DNA from: Candidatus Thorarchaeota archaeon
GTDB lineage: Archaea; Asgardarchaeota; Thorarchaeia; Thorarchaeales; Thorarchaeaceae
Assembly: GCA_030638785.1 (NCBI GenBank)
Contig: DAOWDY010000137.1
Coordinates: 1 to 17,711, forward strand
Length of the DNA: 17,711 nt
Direction of reading: 5' to 3'
Below are positions 6,421 through 15,122 of the stretch, piece after piece; the stretch's first letter is position 1; each line of letters opens with the position of its first letter. Below the pieces are notes generated by a model. That model made no database searches, was not told the DNA's origin, and saw only the letters and a list, made by a program, of their open reading frames with translations. The translations under genes were made by a program, and so were the position numbers.

Positions 6421-9400
6421 CATCCAGAGGATTGTTTCCTTAGGAAAATTATGATTACAATTACTATCACAATTCCTCCAATCGCAATGAAGAATCCTAT
6501 AATTACAATATCACCCATCTGGTTTCCGGGATCTGTTGGAATTGTTGTGATTTCATCTGGCAATACTGTAACTTGAATTGAATCTGAATACCAATACTCA
6601 TCCATGTATTGTACAGAAAGTGACACTTCATGAATCCCAACAGCTAGCGAATCAAGGATAACGGAGATTGACACATCTGACCAGACTCCCGAATCTACGA
6701 TCTCATAGTCAATCATGATCCAGTAATACTCAGGAGATCCAGAGAGTAGATTCCAAGTTGCCAAGATTTCGCTGGATCCCTCGGTGAAGATAATATCTCC
6801 AGGACTTTCAAAGTCGACTGCAGTTACACCTCGGATCATAACAGTGTCTATTGCGAGATTACCCGCGGTATCCTCGACGACGATTGTAATGTTGTAGTCG
6901 CCCCAATCAAGCTCCTCAGGAAATGAGAATGAAATGGTATCTTCTATTGCCCAACTACCACTTGCAAATTCAACCCCGTCAATCAAAATCGTATACTTGT
7001 TGGGACTGAGGTCATACGCTGACCAAGATAGAACAGTAAATGGCGAAGCATCAGTTGAGAACCAATCTATGTTTTCATTGTCTGTTAGGAGAGGTGAAGC
7101 ATTGTCTAAAATAGTAATGTATGAATAAGAGCCCGCAGAATTGCCCGCGAGATCTGTTACTGCAATAGTCACGACATACAACCCTATTTCTAGGTCTTCA
7201 GGTAATATGTAGGAAATGGGTCCGCCGCTCCACGGTGCGCTGTAAACTTCCGTTTCATTCAGAAGTATTGTTGCATGTTCTGGATAACTATCATAGGGAT
7301 GCCAGATCAATGTTAGGTTAATCTGTCCGATATAGACAATGAAATCCCCAAGGTCATCAATTATTGGTGCTGTACTCGGAGCCACAAGAACCATGACTGA
7401 ATCACTTGCATTATTGTTTGAGGTATCGAATACTATCACCGTCAGGTTGTGAACACCTGAACTTAATCCATCAAGATCCACTATCACAGATGCTGACTGA
7501 TTATCACCAGAGAGATGGGGTGATGAATTGAGGTACACTTGCCAATTCAGTAAATGTAGGTCCTGTATAGTCCATATGAGGAAGATATCCGACATACCGT
7601 ACTCTAAATCAATGTCAGCTGGCGAGTTAACATTTGGATTTGAAGTATCGAAACAATGTACCCAAACAGTATCAACAGCTGTATTTCCAGCTTGGTCAGT
7701 CAAAATGATTGTGTAATTGTGATCGCCTAGTGATAATCCATCAAGTGATACAGAAACATCACCACCGAACCAAGTTGCCCCTTGGATAATATTACTGCCA
7801 TTTCTGAACACATCATAGAAATCAGGGTATAGATCACTTGCAGTCCACGTGAAGTATTCACCAGAACTTCCCTCCGATATATCAACAGAAGCTGGTCCTG
7901 ACACACTTGGAGGTGTGGATGGTATGACTTCTACCCACATTGAATCGGTTGCATTGTTTGAGTCAATATCATATACTACGAGGGTTAGATTATGGTTGCC
8001 CACTCCTAATCCTGCGGTCGTTGTGGAAACAGCTGAACCATCCCAAATCTGTGGGCCAGCACTTACATCATCGATGTATAATTCATATGAACTTGGATTC
8101 GCATCATTTGGGTTCCATATTATCTGAGAGCTTGGCATACCATCTTCTAAAGTGATATTACTTGGACTGTCAATAGTTGGAGGAAGTGTATCTTGGACGT
8201 AAACATTGACACTGTCTGTTGCATAGTTGCCAAGTGCATCAGTCACCTTGATTGTGACATTAAACGCTCCAATAGTATCCCCAACGTACACATAGGAAAT
8301 ATTACCTCCTGACCATATTCCATTTTCCTCATTGACCTCTTCAACATAGATATCGTAACTACTGGGGCTAGTATCATTAGGATGCCAGGTAATTGTACCG
8401 TTCGTTCCAAGCTCGAGATAAACATCTACTGGGGTATCTAGTTCAGGATCTGCAGTAGAAACAACCGTAACGTTAACCGTATCCGTGGCAAAAGCCCCTG
8501 CTGTATTGTTCACACGAAGGGTGTAATTATAGATGCCACTTGTGAATCCACCCACATCAACTACGATGTCAGAACCAATCCAACTTCCTGATGAATCAAG
8601 AACTCCTCCCTTGTAAACCTCGTAGGAGTCTGGTGCCGCGGATACCGGATTCCATGTGATGTTCTGTGGTAATGAGAATCCCTCCTCATATTCAATATCT
8701 GCCGGGCTGTCGATAGTGATTCCTTCACTGGTTTCCAATAGCATATCCTGTAAACGGATATCCATGTATGTCCCTGAGCCTTTATTCCAAGTGATACCAA
8801 TGTATGAGATTTCTCTAGTAGTCTGATTTAACCATGTGGCTTCATCGAGAAGTTGTCGAGACCCCTTTCCATCTACTTCTGCAATCAACCCAACCCCTGA
8901 GCTGTAATAGAATGAGAATGTTCCCTGCCAATGGGTTTCTGGGATATCGTAGTATGTTAGAGCTGAAGTGGATCCATTGTCCATGCGAAATGCCATTACT
9001 AAGTTTCCATCATAAGCTGCATCATGCCAATCATATGCATAGGTATACGTCACCCAATCCTTGTTTGCATCATAGAGAATAACCATCATCCTTCCTTTAT
9101 AGGAAGTTGTCAGTTGATTCATATCTAGCGTAACTTCCCAATTATTCAGAGAATTGACAGGCATTGGATTTGAAAACTGCTGATACCATAACGGACCTGT
9201 TGCCCAACCTGCGTTGTCAGGAACATGCAGATATCCACTAGTTGAGGTTAGTGTACCGCTGGCATGAGCCCATGGTCGGTACCCTTCCCACGAGGGAGCA
9301 TAAATCCATCCTGTTGTGTTAGTACAATCATCGTGCCATGTGGTGACTGGATTTGGTATGCTATAATCAAAAAGTATGTTATGGAGACGATAGTAGTTCC

Positions 9401-10196
9401 CAGTATAGGTGAATGTGGTTTGTTTACTCCATTGGATACCAATATAGGATATATTCCTTTGAGAATCAAAATTCCCTGACGATTCAAGCGTCTGACTATA
9501 AACAGTTGTTCCATCATCAATCTCAGCTTGAATCGAATCGGTTGCAGAATCATACCAACATGAAATGGTTGCTCGCCATGAATTGGTTGCCCATTCATCG
9601 AAAACAGTACCATCTCCAATTTCCCCAGGTGTGAAATATACTGCTTCGTGAATAGATGATGTTGATTGCCATGCATCATGTAATCTGAGCATGGCTACTT
9701 TTTGCTTATCTTCATCAAATAGGTAAACGGATAGCCAACCATACACATCAAAGGAATAAAGGAATTCAACTTCCGCTTGAAACAATCTTATGCTTGAAAT
9801 GGAAACGTTTGAATCTAGTTGTTTAACATATAATGGTCCTTGGCGACCTACTGCTGGATTTGATATCCCATCCACGTATAGATAATCTGATACAGCTGTC
9901 AATGCCCCTGATTGGAGTATTTCATGCTTAGGATCAAAGCCAGTTGCGGCACTCTGAGATATCCAACCTGTGGTGTTTGAGCAATCATCTTGCCAAATCC
10001 CCCCAGTGGCTGATGGAACAAACGAAGTATCTGGGCTGCTCTCATTCAAAGAAAGACTCTTAGTTGCAGACCCTCTCTCTTCTTGGAGTACAGGTGATAT
10101 GAAAAGTGAAATCATGATTAGTGGAAGGACTATGGCAAATCCAACTCTCTTTGTGGAAATATTCGAAATTCCCTTTCTGATATGGTATTCAGGCAC
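6420..10196 (-). CDS. Large cell-surface protein with two N-terminal beta domains, eight Ig-like repeats and a C-terminal anchor
   Basis: This 1258-residue protein has an N-terminal signal segment (about 15-35, VGFAIVLPLIMISLFIS). Two related domains of about 210-220 residues follow, each opening with W(Q/H)DDC(S/T)NTTGWI (about 64 and 286); they look like concanavalin/laminin-G-type beta sandwiches. Then come eight tandem repeats of about 90 residues (about 492-1216), each with P..(D/N)I near the start, an aromatic W(H/N)P or similar, Y.(I/V)Y, and a closing TD..GN.A.D pattern, like bacterial and archaeal Ig-like or cadherin-like modules. The end has one membrane span (about 1228-1252) and a short basic tail. 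Many NxS/T sequons suggest glycosylation. GTG start with GAGGG upstream. Probable adhesin or envelope protein, exact ligand unknown. Confidence 0.85.
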   Translation of the reverse strand: MPEYHIRKGISNISTKRVGFAIVLPLIMISLFISPVLQEERGSATKSLSLNESSPDTSFVPSATGGIWQDDCSNTTGWISQSAATGFDPKHEILQSGALTAVSDYLYVDGISNPAVGRQGPLYVKQLDSNVSISSIRLFQAEVEFLYSFDVYGWLSVYLFDEDKQKVAMLRLHDAWQSTSSIHEAVYFTPGEIGDGTVFDEWATNSWRATISCWYDSATDSIQAEIDDGTTVYSQTLESSGNFDSQRNISYIGIQWSKQTTFTYTGNYYRLHNILFDYSIPNPVTTWHDDCTNTTGWIYAPSWEGYRPWAHASGTLTSTSGYLHVPDNAGWATGPLWYQQFSNPMPVNSLNNWEVTLDMNQLTTSYKGRMMVILYDANKDWVTYTYAYDWHDAAYDGNLVMAFRMDNGSTSALTYYDIPETHWQGTFSFYYSSGVGLIAEVDGKGSRQLLDEATWLNQTTREISYIGITWNKGSGTYMDIRLQDMLLETSEGITIDSPADIEYEEGFSLPQNITWNPVSAAPDSYEVYKGGVLDSSGSWIGSDIVVDVGGFTSGIYNYTLRVNNTAGAFATDTVNVTVVSTADPELDTPVDVYLELGTNGTITWHPNDTSPSSYDIYVEEVNEENGIWSGGNISYVYVGDTIGAFNVTIKVTDALGNYATDSVNVYVQDTLPPTIDSPSNITLEDGMPSSQIIWNPNDANPSSYELYIDDVSAGPQIWDGSAVSTTTAGLGVGNHNLTLVVYDIDSNNATDSMWVEVIPSTPPSVSGPASVDISEGSSGEYFTWTASDLYPDFYDVFRNGSNIIQGATWFGGDVSVSLDGLSLGDHNYTIILTDQAGNTAVDTVWVHCFDTSNPNVNSPADIDLEYGMSDIFLIWTIQDLHLLNWQVYLNSSPHLSGDNQSASVIVDLDGLSSGVHNLTVIVFDTSNNNASDSVMVLVAPSTAPIIDDLGDFIVYIGQINLTLIWHPYDSYPEHATILLNETEVYSAPWSGGPISYILPEDLEIGLYVVTIAVTDLAGNSAGSYSYITILDNASPLLTDNENIDWFSTDASPFTVLSWSAYDLSPNKYTILIDGVEFASGSWAIEDTISFSFPEELDWGDYNITIVVEDTAGNLAIDTVMIRGVTAVDFESPGDIIFTEGSSEILATWNLLSGSPEYYWIMIDYEIVDSGVWSDVSISVILDSLAVGIHEVSLSVQYMDEYWYSDSIQVTVLPDEITTIPTDPGNQMGDIVIIGFFIAIGGIVIVIVIIIFLRKQSSG

Positions 10197-10227
10197 GTAA
10201 CATCCCTCGATTTCTTCTAGTAGTATC

Positions 10228-10240
10228 GTCTAATAACTCT
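10228..10240 (-). promoter_or_regulatory. Possible TATA-like box of the surface-protein gene
   Basis: On the minus strand AGAGTTATTAGAC is placed so that transcription would begin near 10206-10210, just before the ribosome site GAGGG (about 10205-10209) and the GTG at 10196. Weak match; the bidirectional TTATAA at 10287-10292 is an alternative. Confidence 0.3.
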
Positions 10241-10286
10241 ATTCGGAAATCCTATGGTGACTTGACGATATTAGTACAAAACTAGA

Positions 10287-10292
10287 TTATAA
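10287..10292 (+). promoter_or_regulatory. TATA box giving a leaderless mRNA for the 92-residue gene
   Basis: TTATAA is preceded by an A-rich CAAAACTAG that could be the factor-B site, and is centred about 27 bases before the GTG at 10317. There is no ribosome site before that GTG. The geometry predicts transcription starting at the start codon itself. Confidence 0.5.
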
Positions 10293-10316
10293 GCGAAGTA
10301 TCATGAACGAGTCATA

Positions 10317-10595
10317 GTGAATGACATGCCGAAATTTGATTTAGGTACGCTAACCATTGTTGACCATGAAGCAGATAGTCTCATTGATGCCTTTGGCATC
10401 CCCTCTACTCGCTTGGATGCGATAATCGAACTCTGCTACGAAGCTTGGGAACATGAAGATACAATATCGGAGAGTATTGAATACCTTGCGGAGCGTCTAC
10501 ATAGTTCCGAGCTTGTGCTTGCTCTTGTCACGTTTGGGAGACTGTGGGAAGAGAGTGACAATGATACTGATGCCAGTCCTGATGGCGAAACTTAG
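10317..10595 (+). CDS. Small acidic protein of unknown function
   Basis: This 92-residue protein is not one I recognise. After a short N-terminal strand-like stretch (FDLGTLTIVDHE), it is predicted helical: one helix around SLIDAFGIPSTRLDAIIELCYEAW, a second around SESIEYLAERL and a third around SELVLALVTFGRLWEE. The tail is acidic and polar. It looks like a small helical cytosolic protein or adaptor. GTG at 10317 fits the upstream TATA box as a leaderless start; ATG at 10326 is an alternative. The gene is divergent from the surface-protein gene and faces the iorB end with 66 bases between. Confidence 0.65.
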   Translation: MNDMPKFDLGTLTIVDHEADSLIDAFGIPSTRLDAIIELCYEAWEHEDTISESIEYLAERLHSSELVLALVTFGRLWEESDNDTDASPDGET

Positions 10596-10661
10596 GATTT
10601 GAGGGGAAAAGGACAAACGGATTTCGGTACCTCGGTTTCTATTGTCAAAGAGATATTCCAT

Positions 10662-11285
10662 CTAGCTAAGGCAGGCTCCTCCTGCCTCCCGACCTAGATC
10701 GAAAGCTTTGGAGTTCGCCTCAACTGTCTTTGGAGGTACCAGGGCTAGCACAGCCTTTCTCAGGTCATCAATGGGGATTGGAAAGTCCGGACATGATGCT
10801 GCAGAGCCAATCAAGACAGAGTTCTCAGTTCGCGTATTACCTGCCTCTAGTGAGAGACCAAGCGAATCAAGGGCAATCACGTTCTTTGTGACTTTCCGAA
10901 CCCGCTCCTCAACCTGTTCAAGGGTGAAGTATTTTTTCTTCTTCTCCTTGTCCAGTGCAACCTCCATGGTTTCAGCAACTGCTGGCATAATGTGTTTGCT
11001 CATGATGATCACACCATCATCCTTCAGATACTCAATATACCTCAAGGCTTCAGTGGCTTCCATCGCGATGAGCATGTCTGCTTTGCCATATGGTATCAAA
11101 GGTGAGATAGGTTTCCCAATTTTGAAATGGACGTAGATGGATCCACTTCTCTGAGCAAGTCCGTGGGTTTCTCCAGTCATGACATCAAGCCCTGCATCTA
11201 CAGCTGCTTTTCCTAGAACAGCAGACAGGAGCATGAGACCCTGTCCACCAACGCCTGCGAATAGAATATTGTATGTTCTTTCCAT
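10662..11285 (-). CDS. iorB: Indolepyruvate:ferredoxin oxidoreductase, beta subunit
   Basis: This 207-residue protein is the gamma-domain subunit of the 2-oxoacid:ferredoxin oxidoreductase superfamily. It opens with the hallmark NILFAGVGGQG (6-16), then GLDVMTGETHGLAQRSG, a typical IorB stretch, and keeps the ENSVLIGS region near residue 155. Length is normal. With IorA it forms the complex that oxidises aryl pyruvates (indole-, phenyl-, hydroxyphenylpyruvate) with CoA and ferredoxin to aryl-acetyl-CoA, in aromatic amino-acid fermentation. The ATG lies five bases after iorA's stop, and its ribosome site GGGAGG (11294-11299) sits in iorA's last codons, so the pair is translationally linked. 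Very confident. Confidence 0.95.
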   Translation of the reverse strand: MERTYNILFAGVGGQGLMLLSAVLGKAAVDAGLDVMTGETHGLAQRSGSIYVHFKIGKPISPLIPYGKADMLIAMEATEALRYIEYLKDDGVIIMSKHIMPAVAETMEVALDKEKKKKYFTLEQVEERVRKVTKNVIALDSLGLSLEAGNTRTENSVLIGSAASCPDFPIPIDDLRKAVLALVPPKTVEANSKAFDLGREAGGACLS

Positions 11286-11290
11286 CTTGC

Positions 11291-13189
11291 TTACCTCCCT
11301 TCAATATGACGCGGTGCATCAACTGGACACACTTGTCGACATTCCAAACACCCATCACACAGATTTTCCATTATCATCATCTTGTGATCAGACTCATCAA
11401 CCATGATGGCTGGACAGTAGAACTCTTTGACACATGAGTAGATTTCCCTGCATGTTTCCTTGACATTCTCACTCTGGTGAATCTTCTCACCACGCTTCTT
11501 CTTCTGGCGGTCTCCATAGAGGGCGCATTCACGCCGAGAAATGATGACATTGAACCCATCCGCCTCGATTGCGTCCTTTATCGGATCGATGCAGTTTCTT
11601 GTATCATATGGGTCGATGACAGTGATGCTATCCGCTCCCAATGCCTCGAAGAGCTTGTCCATGTTTATCTTCTTTGCAGCCTTTCCACCTGCATCGAATG
11701 GGGTATTCGGGTTGAACTGCTGACCAGTCATAGCTGTGACTGAATTATCCAAAACAAAGAGTGTAACGTTGGATCTATGATGAATCAAGTTGACAATACC
11801 TGGAAGAGCTGCATGATATAATGTCGAGTCGCCTACCATTGCAATAATCTTGTCTTCAAGTACCAAGCTCATTCCAGCAGATACTCCAAGGCTCGCACCC
11901 ATGGCCAGCATTGAATCACTGAACTCATTGGGTGGTAGGAATGCCATCGAGTAACATCCTATATCGTTATTGAAAACCATATCATCCCGAATCTTCAACC
12001 TATCTAACGCCTGTCTAAATGCCCAGAGAGTGCCTCTATGAGGACATCCTGGACAAAAGATCGGAACACGATCAGGAAAGTCCTTCTTTAATTCTTCAGC
12101 ACGCTTCCAGTATTTGTCGTAATCATGGGAAACTTCTTTGTTCAGGATATTAGCAAGAACTTTCTCCACAATTTGTACATTGTATTCCAGCATCTCCGAG
12201 AAGTCACCGCTCCGCTTACCCACAATCTTGATGGATGGATTCACATCCTTCGCCAGAGCTGTGATACGGGTTTCAAGATATGGAGATAACTCTTCCACAA
12301 AGATGACGGTGTCTAGCTTCTTTAGAAACTCTGAGATCTTCTTCTCAGGTAGAGGATTGATTGTTCCGATTTTCAGGATTGGAAGGTTTACTTCCAGATT
12401 CTGCATCGCCTCTCGTGTATGTAGATAACAGACTCCAGCAGTGATTATACCTGTCTTACCATCTCCTTCATCGATACGATTGAAGGGAGTTTTTTCAAAA
12501 TCCTCTCTCATGGCTTTCATCTTCTCAAGCAGTCTTGCCTTGTGTGCTCGAGCAACCGATCCGACGGTGAAGTATTGTCCTTTCACGTCTTGCCATCGTT
12601 TTTTCTTGAATGGGGTTCTTTCCAGCTCCCCAAGTTGGACCATTCCTCTTGCGTGATTGACCCGAGTTGTTGTTCTCATCAGCACGAGGGTTTTGTGCTT
12701 CTCAGAAATCTCAAAGGCCCACTTCGTCATCTCGTAGGCCTCTTGAGCGTTTGCAGGTTCAATCATTGGTACATAGGCGGCTTCTCCAAAATACCTTGCA
12801 TCCTGCTCTGATTGTGAAGAGTGAGCAAATGGATCATCCGCCATCAACACCACACATCCAGCGTTAATACCAGTGTACGCCAGACTATACATTGCATCGC
12901 TCGCAACGTTCATTCCGACAGACTTCATTGAAGTAAATGATCTGACTCCTGCCATTGACGCCCCCGCGACAGTTTCCAATGCAACTTTCTCATTGGCAGA
13001 TATTTCCATCTTGTAATCTCCAAAATGATCTAGCACATCTCCGAATGTGTCCATTATCTCTGATACAGGCGACCCTGGATAGAAGGCAACCACCTTGACA
13101 TTCGCCTCAAGAGCGCCGCGCACCACAGCCTCATTCGAGAGCATAAGTGCTCGTCCCTTGTCTGTCCGTTTTACATCTTCTACTGTCAT
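11291..13189 (-). CDS. iorA: Indolepyruvate:ferredoxin oxidoreductase, alpha subunit
   Basis: This protein of about 632 residues has the IorA order: an N-terminal pyrimidine-binding domain (FYPGSP near 38), a C-terminal TPP-binding half with CPGCPHRGTL, and the TPP motif GDSTLYHA (about 451) ending in NSVTAMTG. It closes with ferredoxin-like motifs. The last is a complete CDGCLECRQVCP (about 610-621). The preceding one reads CREIYSC...CP (about 580-592), in which the middle cysteine of CxxCxxC is isoleucine, so this cluster may be 3Fe or absent. ATG at 13189 is preferred: GGTGA lies upstream and a TATA box predicts transcription starting near 13207. A TTG at 13204 would add five residues. Downstream of a ferritin-like gene, 53 bases apart. 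Confidence 0.95.
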   Translation of the reverse strand: MTVEDVKRTDKGRALMLSNEAVVRGALEANVKVVAFYPGSPVSEIMDTFGDVLDHFGDYKMEISANEKVALETVAGASMAGVRSFTSMKSVGMNVASDAMYSLAYTGINAGCVVLMADDPFAHSSQSEQDARYFGEAAYVPMIEPANAQEAYEMTKWAFEISEKHKTLVLMRTTTRVNHARGMVQLGELERTPFKKKRWQDVKGQYFTVGSVARAHKARLLEKMKAMREDFEKTPFNRIDEGDGKTGIITAGVCYLHTREAMQNLEVNLPILKIGTINPLPEKKISEFLKKLDTVIFVEELSPYLETRITALAKDVNPSIKIVGKRSGDFSEMLEYNVQIVEKVLANILNKEVSHDYDKYWKRAEELKKDFPDRVPIFCPGCPHRGTLWAFRQALDRLKIRDDMVFNNDIGCYSMAFLPPNEFSDSMLAMGASLGVSAGMSLVLEDKIIAMVGDSTLYHAALPGIVNLIHHRSNVTLFVLDNSVTAMTGQQFNPNTPFDAGGKAAKKINMDKLFEALGADSITVIDPYDTRNCIDPIKDAIEADGFNVIISRRECALYGDRQKKKRGEKIHQSENVKETCREIYSCVKEFYCPAIMVDESDHKMMIMENLCDGCLECRQVCPVDAPRHIEGR

Positions 13190-13230
13190 CTCTCTCTTCA
13201 CCAAACAATATCACAAGTGCAATTTCTTCT

Positions 13231-13238
13231 TTTATAAA
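13231..13238 (-). promoter_or_regulatory. TATA box of iorA-iorB
   Basis: TTTATAAA on the minus strand lies in the 53-base gap after the ferritin-like gene. Counting about 27 bases puts the start near 13207, leaving a leader of about 18 bases that includes GGTGA. iorAB could thus be expressed apart from the ferritin-like gene. Confidence 0.5.
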
Positions 13239-13242
13239 ATAA

Positions 13243-13719
13243 TTATCCACCTGGGCTACCATGCCAGGGTGAATCTCTCCACATCATATCCCAGATCATA
13301 TCTTCTGTCAGGGTTTCTGGTTCTACAACTGTCTTGTGCAGCTCCTTCAACAAAGCATGATGTCTGAACTCATCTTCTCTGATCATGGATGCGATGGTCT
13401 TGACCTGCTCATTATCGCTCTTCTCGATCATCTCGCCATAGGTCTTGACTGCTTCAGCCTCCATGTCTATGTGCGCTTGGATGCCCTTGGCAATCTTGTC
13501 TCGTTCCTCCATGCTGATGAAAGGAGTCGGTCCCTCTACTGCCTTACGTAGTGACTTCAAAAGTGCAGCATGTTTCTTGGAGTCTGTTGAAATCCCGATT
13601 AGCAAGTCTTTGATGAAAGCGTTTCCAAGCTGTGCAACGTTTTCCTCAACAATCTTGATGATTCTTAGTTCTAGCTCAATCTGCTTATCAATAAAAGCAA
13701 GTGTTTCGTCCTTATCCAA
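13243..13719 (-). CDS. Ferritin-like / rubrerythrin-like four-helix protein (paralog 2)
   Basis: This 158-residue, helical protein has QIELELRI in helix 1, DSKKH in helix 2, HIDMEAEAV in helix 3 and EDEFRHH in helix 4, a di-iron ferritin-like pattern. As in the protein at 1013-1513, helix 2 has Ser where ExxH needs Glu, while helix 4 keeps ExxH. The C-terminus is rich in Trp, Met and Gly and carries two Met-Trp pairs (WDMMWRDSPWHG), unlike its paralog. TTG at 13719 is the start: GGAGAG lies seven bases upstream. It sits just before iorAB and could protect that oxygen-sensitive enzyme or store iron for it, which is inference. Family call is good, enzymatic role open. Confidence 0.8.
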   Translation of the reverse strand: MDKDETLAFIDKQIELELRIIKIVEENVAQLGNAFIKDLLIGISTDSKKHAALLKSLRKAVEGPTPFISMEERDKIAKGIQAHIDMEAEAVKTYGEMIEKSDNEQVKTIASMIREDEFRHHALLKELHKTVVEPETLTEDMIWDMMWRDSPWHGSPGG

Positions 13720-13765
13720 TTGTCCTCTCTCCTAGGCAATCTAGGTTCACATTCTTGTTATGACA

Positions 13766-13775
13766 CTTAAGAATT
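13766..13775 (-). promoter_or_regulatory. TATA-like box of the second ferritin-like gene
   Basis: On the minus strand ATTCTTAAG, preceded by CCAAA, lies in the 77-base gap between the helical gene and the ferritin-like gene. Transcription would start near 13741-13744 and leave a leader of about 22 bases holding the GGAGAG ribosome site. Confidence 0.4.
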
Positions 13776-13796
13776 TGGAAACAACAAGGTTCAATG

Positions 13797-15122
13797 TCAG
13801 ATCTTACCCAGGGTCCTGAGCCATCCACTTGCGGTCTTCTTTATTCTGATAGGTTGGTATGGAGAAACAACAAGTCCCTTCAGAAAATCAGACGCAATCT
13901 CTGTTGCCTGATCTGATTTCATCTCAACTAGTTTTCTGATGAGACTGGATTTCCCCATGATGGACTCATCCAACCTAATACCTGTCCTGGCATTCTCAAG
14001 ATGATGTGCCTCGATCTTCTTAGCCTCAATAGAAGACTCCAAATCAATTCCATCACTCTTGAATCCGTTGACAAAGTTCTCTTGTTCAAGTGCATCAAAA
14101 GATAGGATGTATTCATCGGGGTTCCCAAGTGCACCATGAATTATCTGGCGAGGAATAGGGAGTTCCTGAGAGAGAGAATTCAGTAAGAATGCATTGTTAA
14201 TTCCGCCAAGAGGCAGAGCCGTGTTCGCGAGACTATACAAACACGTAGCGTTTTCTTTAGACTGCTCGGCAACATGGAGCAAATAGGATCTTACAAAAGG
14301 CCATCCTAATAGATCGATGGTCCTTTCAAGTAGCATTCTGAACTTCCTCTGACTCTCTGAAAGGGTTTCAGATATTTCCTGTACCTCAGGGATATTCTTG
14401 ATTGTTCGAAGAAGTACTGTATCAACAATCTGCGAGTCAAGAACTCCTCTCGTTGGTGCATCAGGGTTATCAAACTGCCAAGGGCTTGACTGTAGTAACG
14501 CTAGAGCCCCCAGAATGTTTCTTGCAAGATCAGGATTCTTAAGTCCCTCAAGTGCTAGCACAATCTCGTCAGCTCTAGAGTTCACTGCTTTCAATATCGA
14601 TTCATTATAGAGGAGAGTACCTATCTTCAGAACTAGAGCTAGAAGCCGTGCAATGCCTTCTTCCGATTCAATTGCCGCTTCCAATCCCTTGAGTGGTGAG
14701 CGATGTAATTCCTCCCAAGCAACATCAGCAATTCCAGGGATAGTTCCCAACGATCGAAGAACTTCCTTGTATTCGATAATAGAACGTCCTTTAGCATCCA
14801 AGATATTAGCAAAATCGTGAAGGATATCCCCTCCAAGTCCTGAGATTCTTATTTCCTCTTGGACTGAATTTTCCAATAGAAATTCTGGATAAGACACAAT
14901 CCACTGCATCTCTAGAAGCGTTCGTCCTTCGAGACGGGTTTGACGAGCGATTGTGATGATGTCAGGAGCTCGATGCTTGAGTACAATTCGAAGGCGTTCA
15001 CTTGTGACAACCTCAGATGCTGTCATCTTGTGAAGCACTTCTGAGAGAGAACGCAGATCAGGAGCCATTGAAACACTTTCAACAATACTGGCTGAGTGCA
15101 AAGCATCCTTAGGGGTTGTCAT
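13797..15122 (-). CDS. Helical protein of unknown function paired with an LRR protein
   Basis: This 441-residue protein belongs to no family I recognise. Predicted helices cover nearly its full length, with a repeating feel (LARLLALVLKIGTLLYN-like segments, LARNILGALALLQ, TIKNIPEVQEISETL) that suggests a HEAT or ARM-like scaffold. There is no signal peptide, membrane span, Cys cluster, Walker motif or other catalytic motif. The C-terminal 25 residues are basic (IRIKKTASGWLRTLGKI). ATG at 15122 overlaps the LRR gene's stop in ATGA, and GGAGAG lies seven bases upstream, so the pair is translationally coupled and probably forms a cytosolic complex. A protein-interaction scaffold is the best guess. 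Confidence 0.7.
   Translation of the reverse strand: MTTPKDALHSASIVESVSMAPDLRSLSEVLHKMTASEVVTSERLRIVLKHRAPDIITIARQTRLEGRTLLEMQWIVSYPEFLLENSVQEEIRISGLGGDILHDFANILDAKGRSIIEYKEVLRSLGTIPGIADVAWEELHRSPLKGLEAAIESEEGIARLLALVLKIGTLLYNESILKAVNSRADEIVLALEGLKNPDLARNILGALALLQSSPWQFDNPDAPTRGVLDSQIVDTVLLRTIKNIPEVQEISETLSESQRKFRMLLERTIDLLGWPFVRSYLLHVAEQSKENATCLYSLANTALPLGGINNAFLLNSLSQELPIPRQIIHGALGNPDEYILSFDALEQENFVNGFKSDGIDLESSIEAKKIEAHHLENARTGIRLDESIMGKSSLIRKLVEMKSDQATEIASDFLKGLVVSPYQPIRIKKTASGWLRTLGKI

Noticed and set aside
6500..8720. Tandem repeats of about 270 bases as a mobile or satellite array
   Set aside because: They are the eight diverged Ig-like protein repeats in one open frame, similar in protein but not in DNA.
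8243..8800. Frames of 60 and 79 codons on the minus strand within the surface-protein gene
   Set aside because: They are out-of-frame shadows of the repeat region, which codes without interruption in the main frame.
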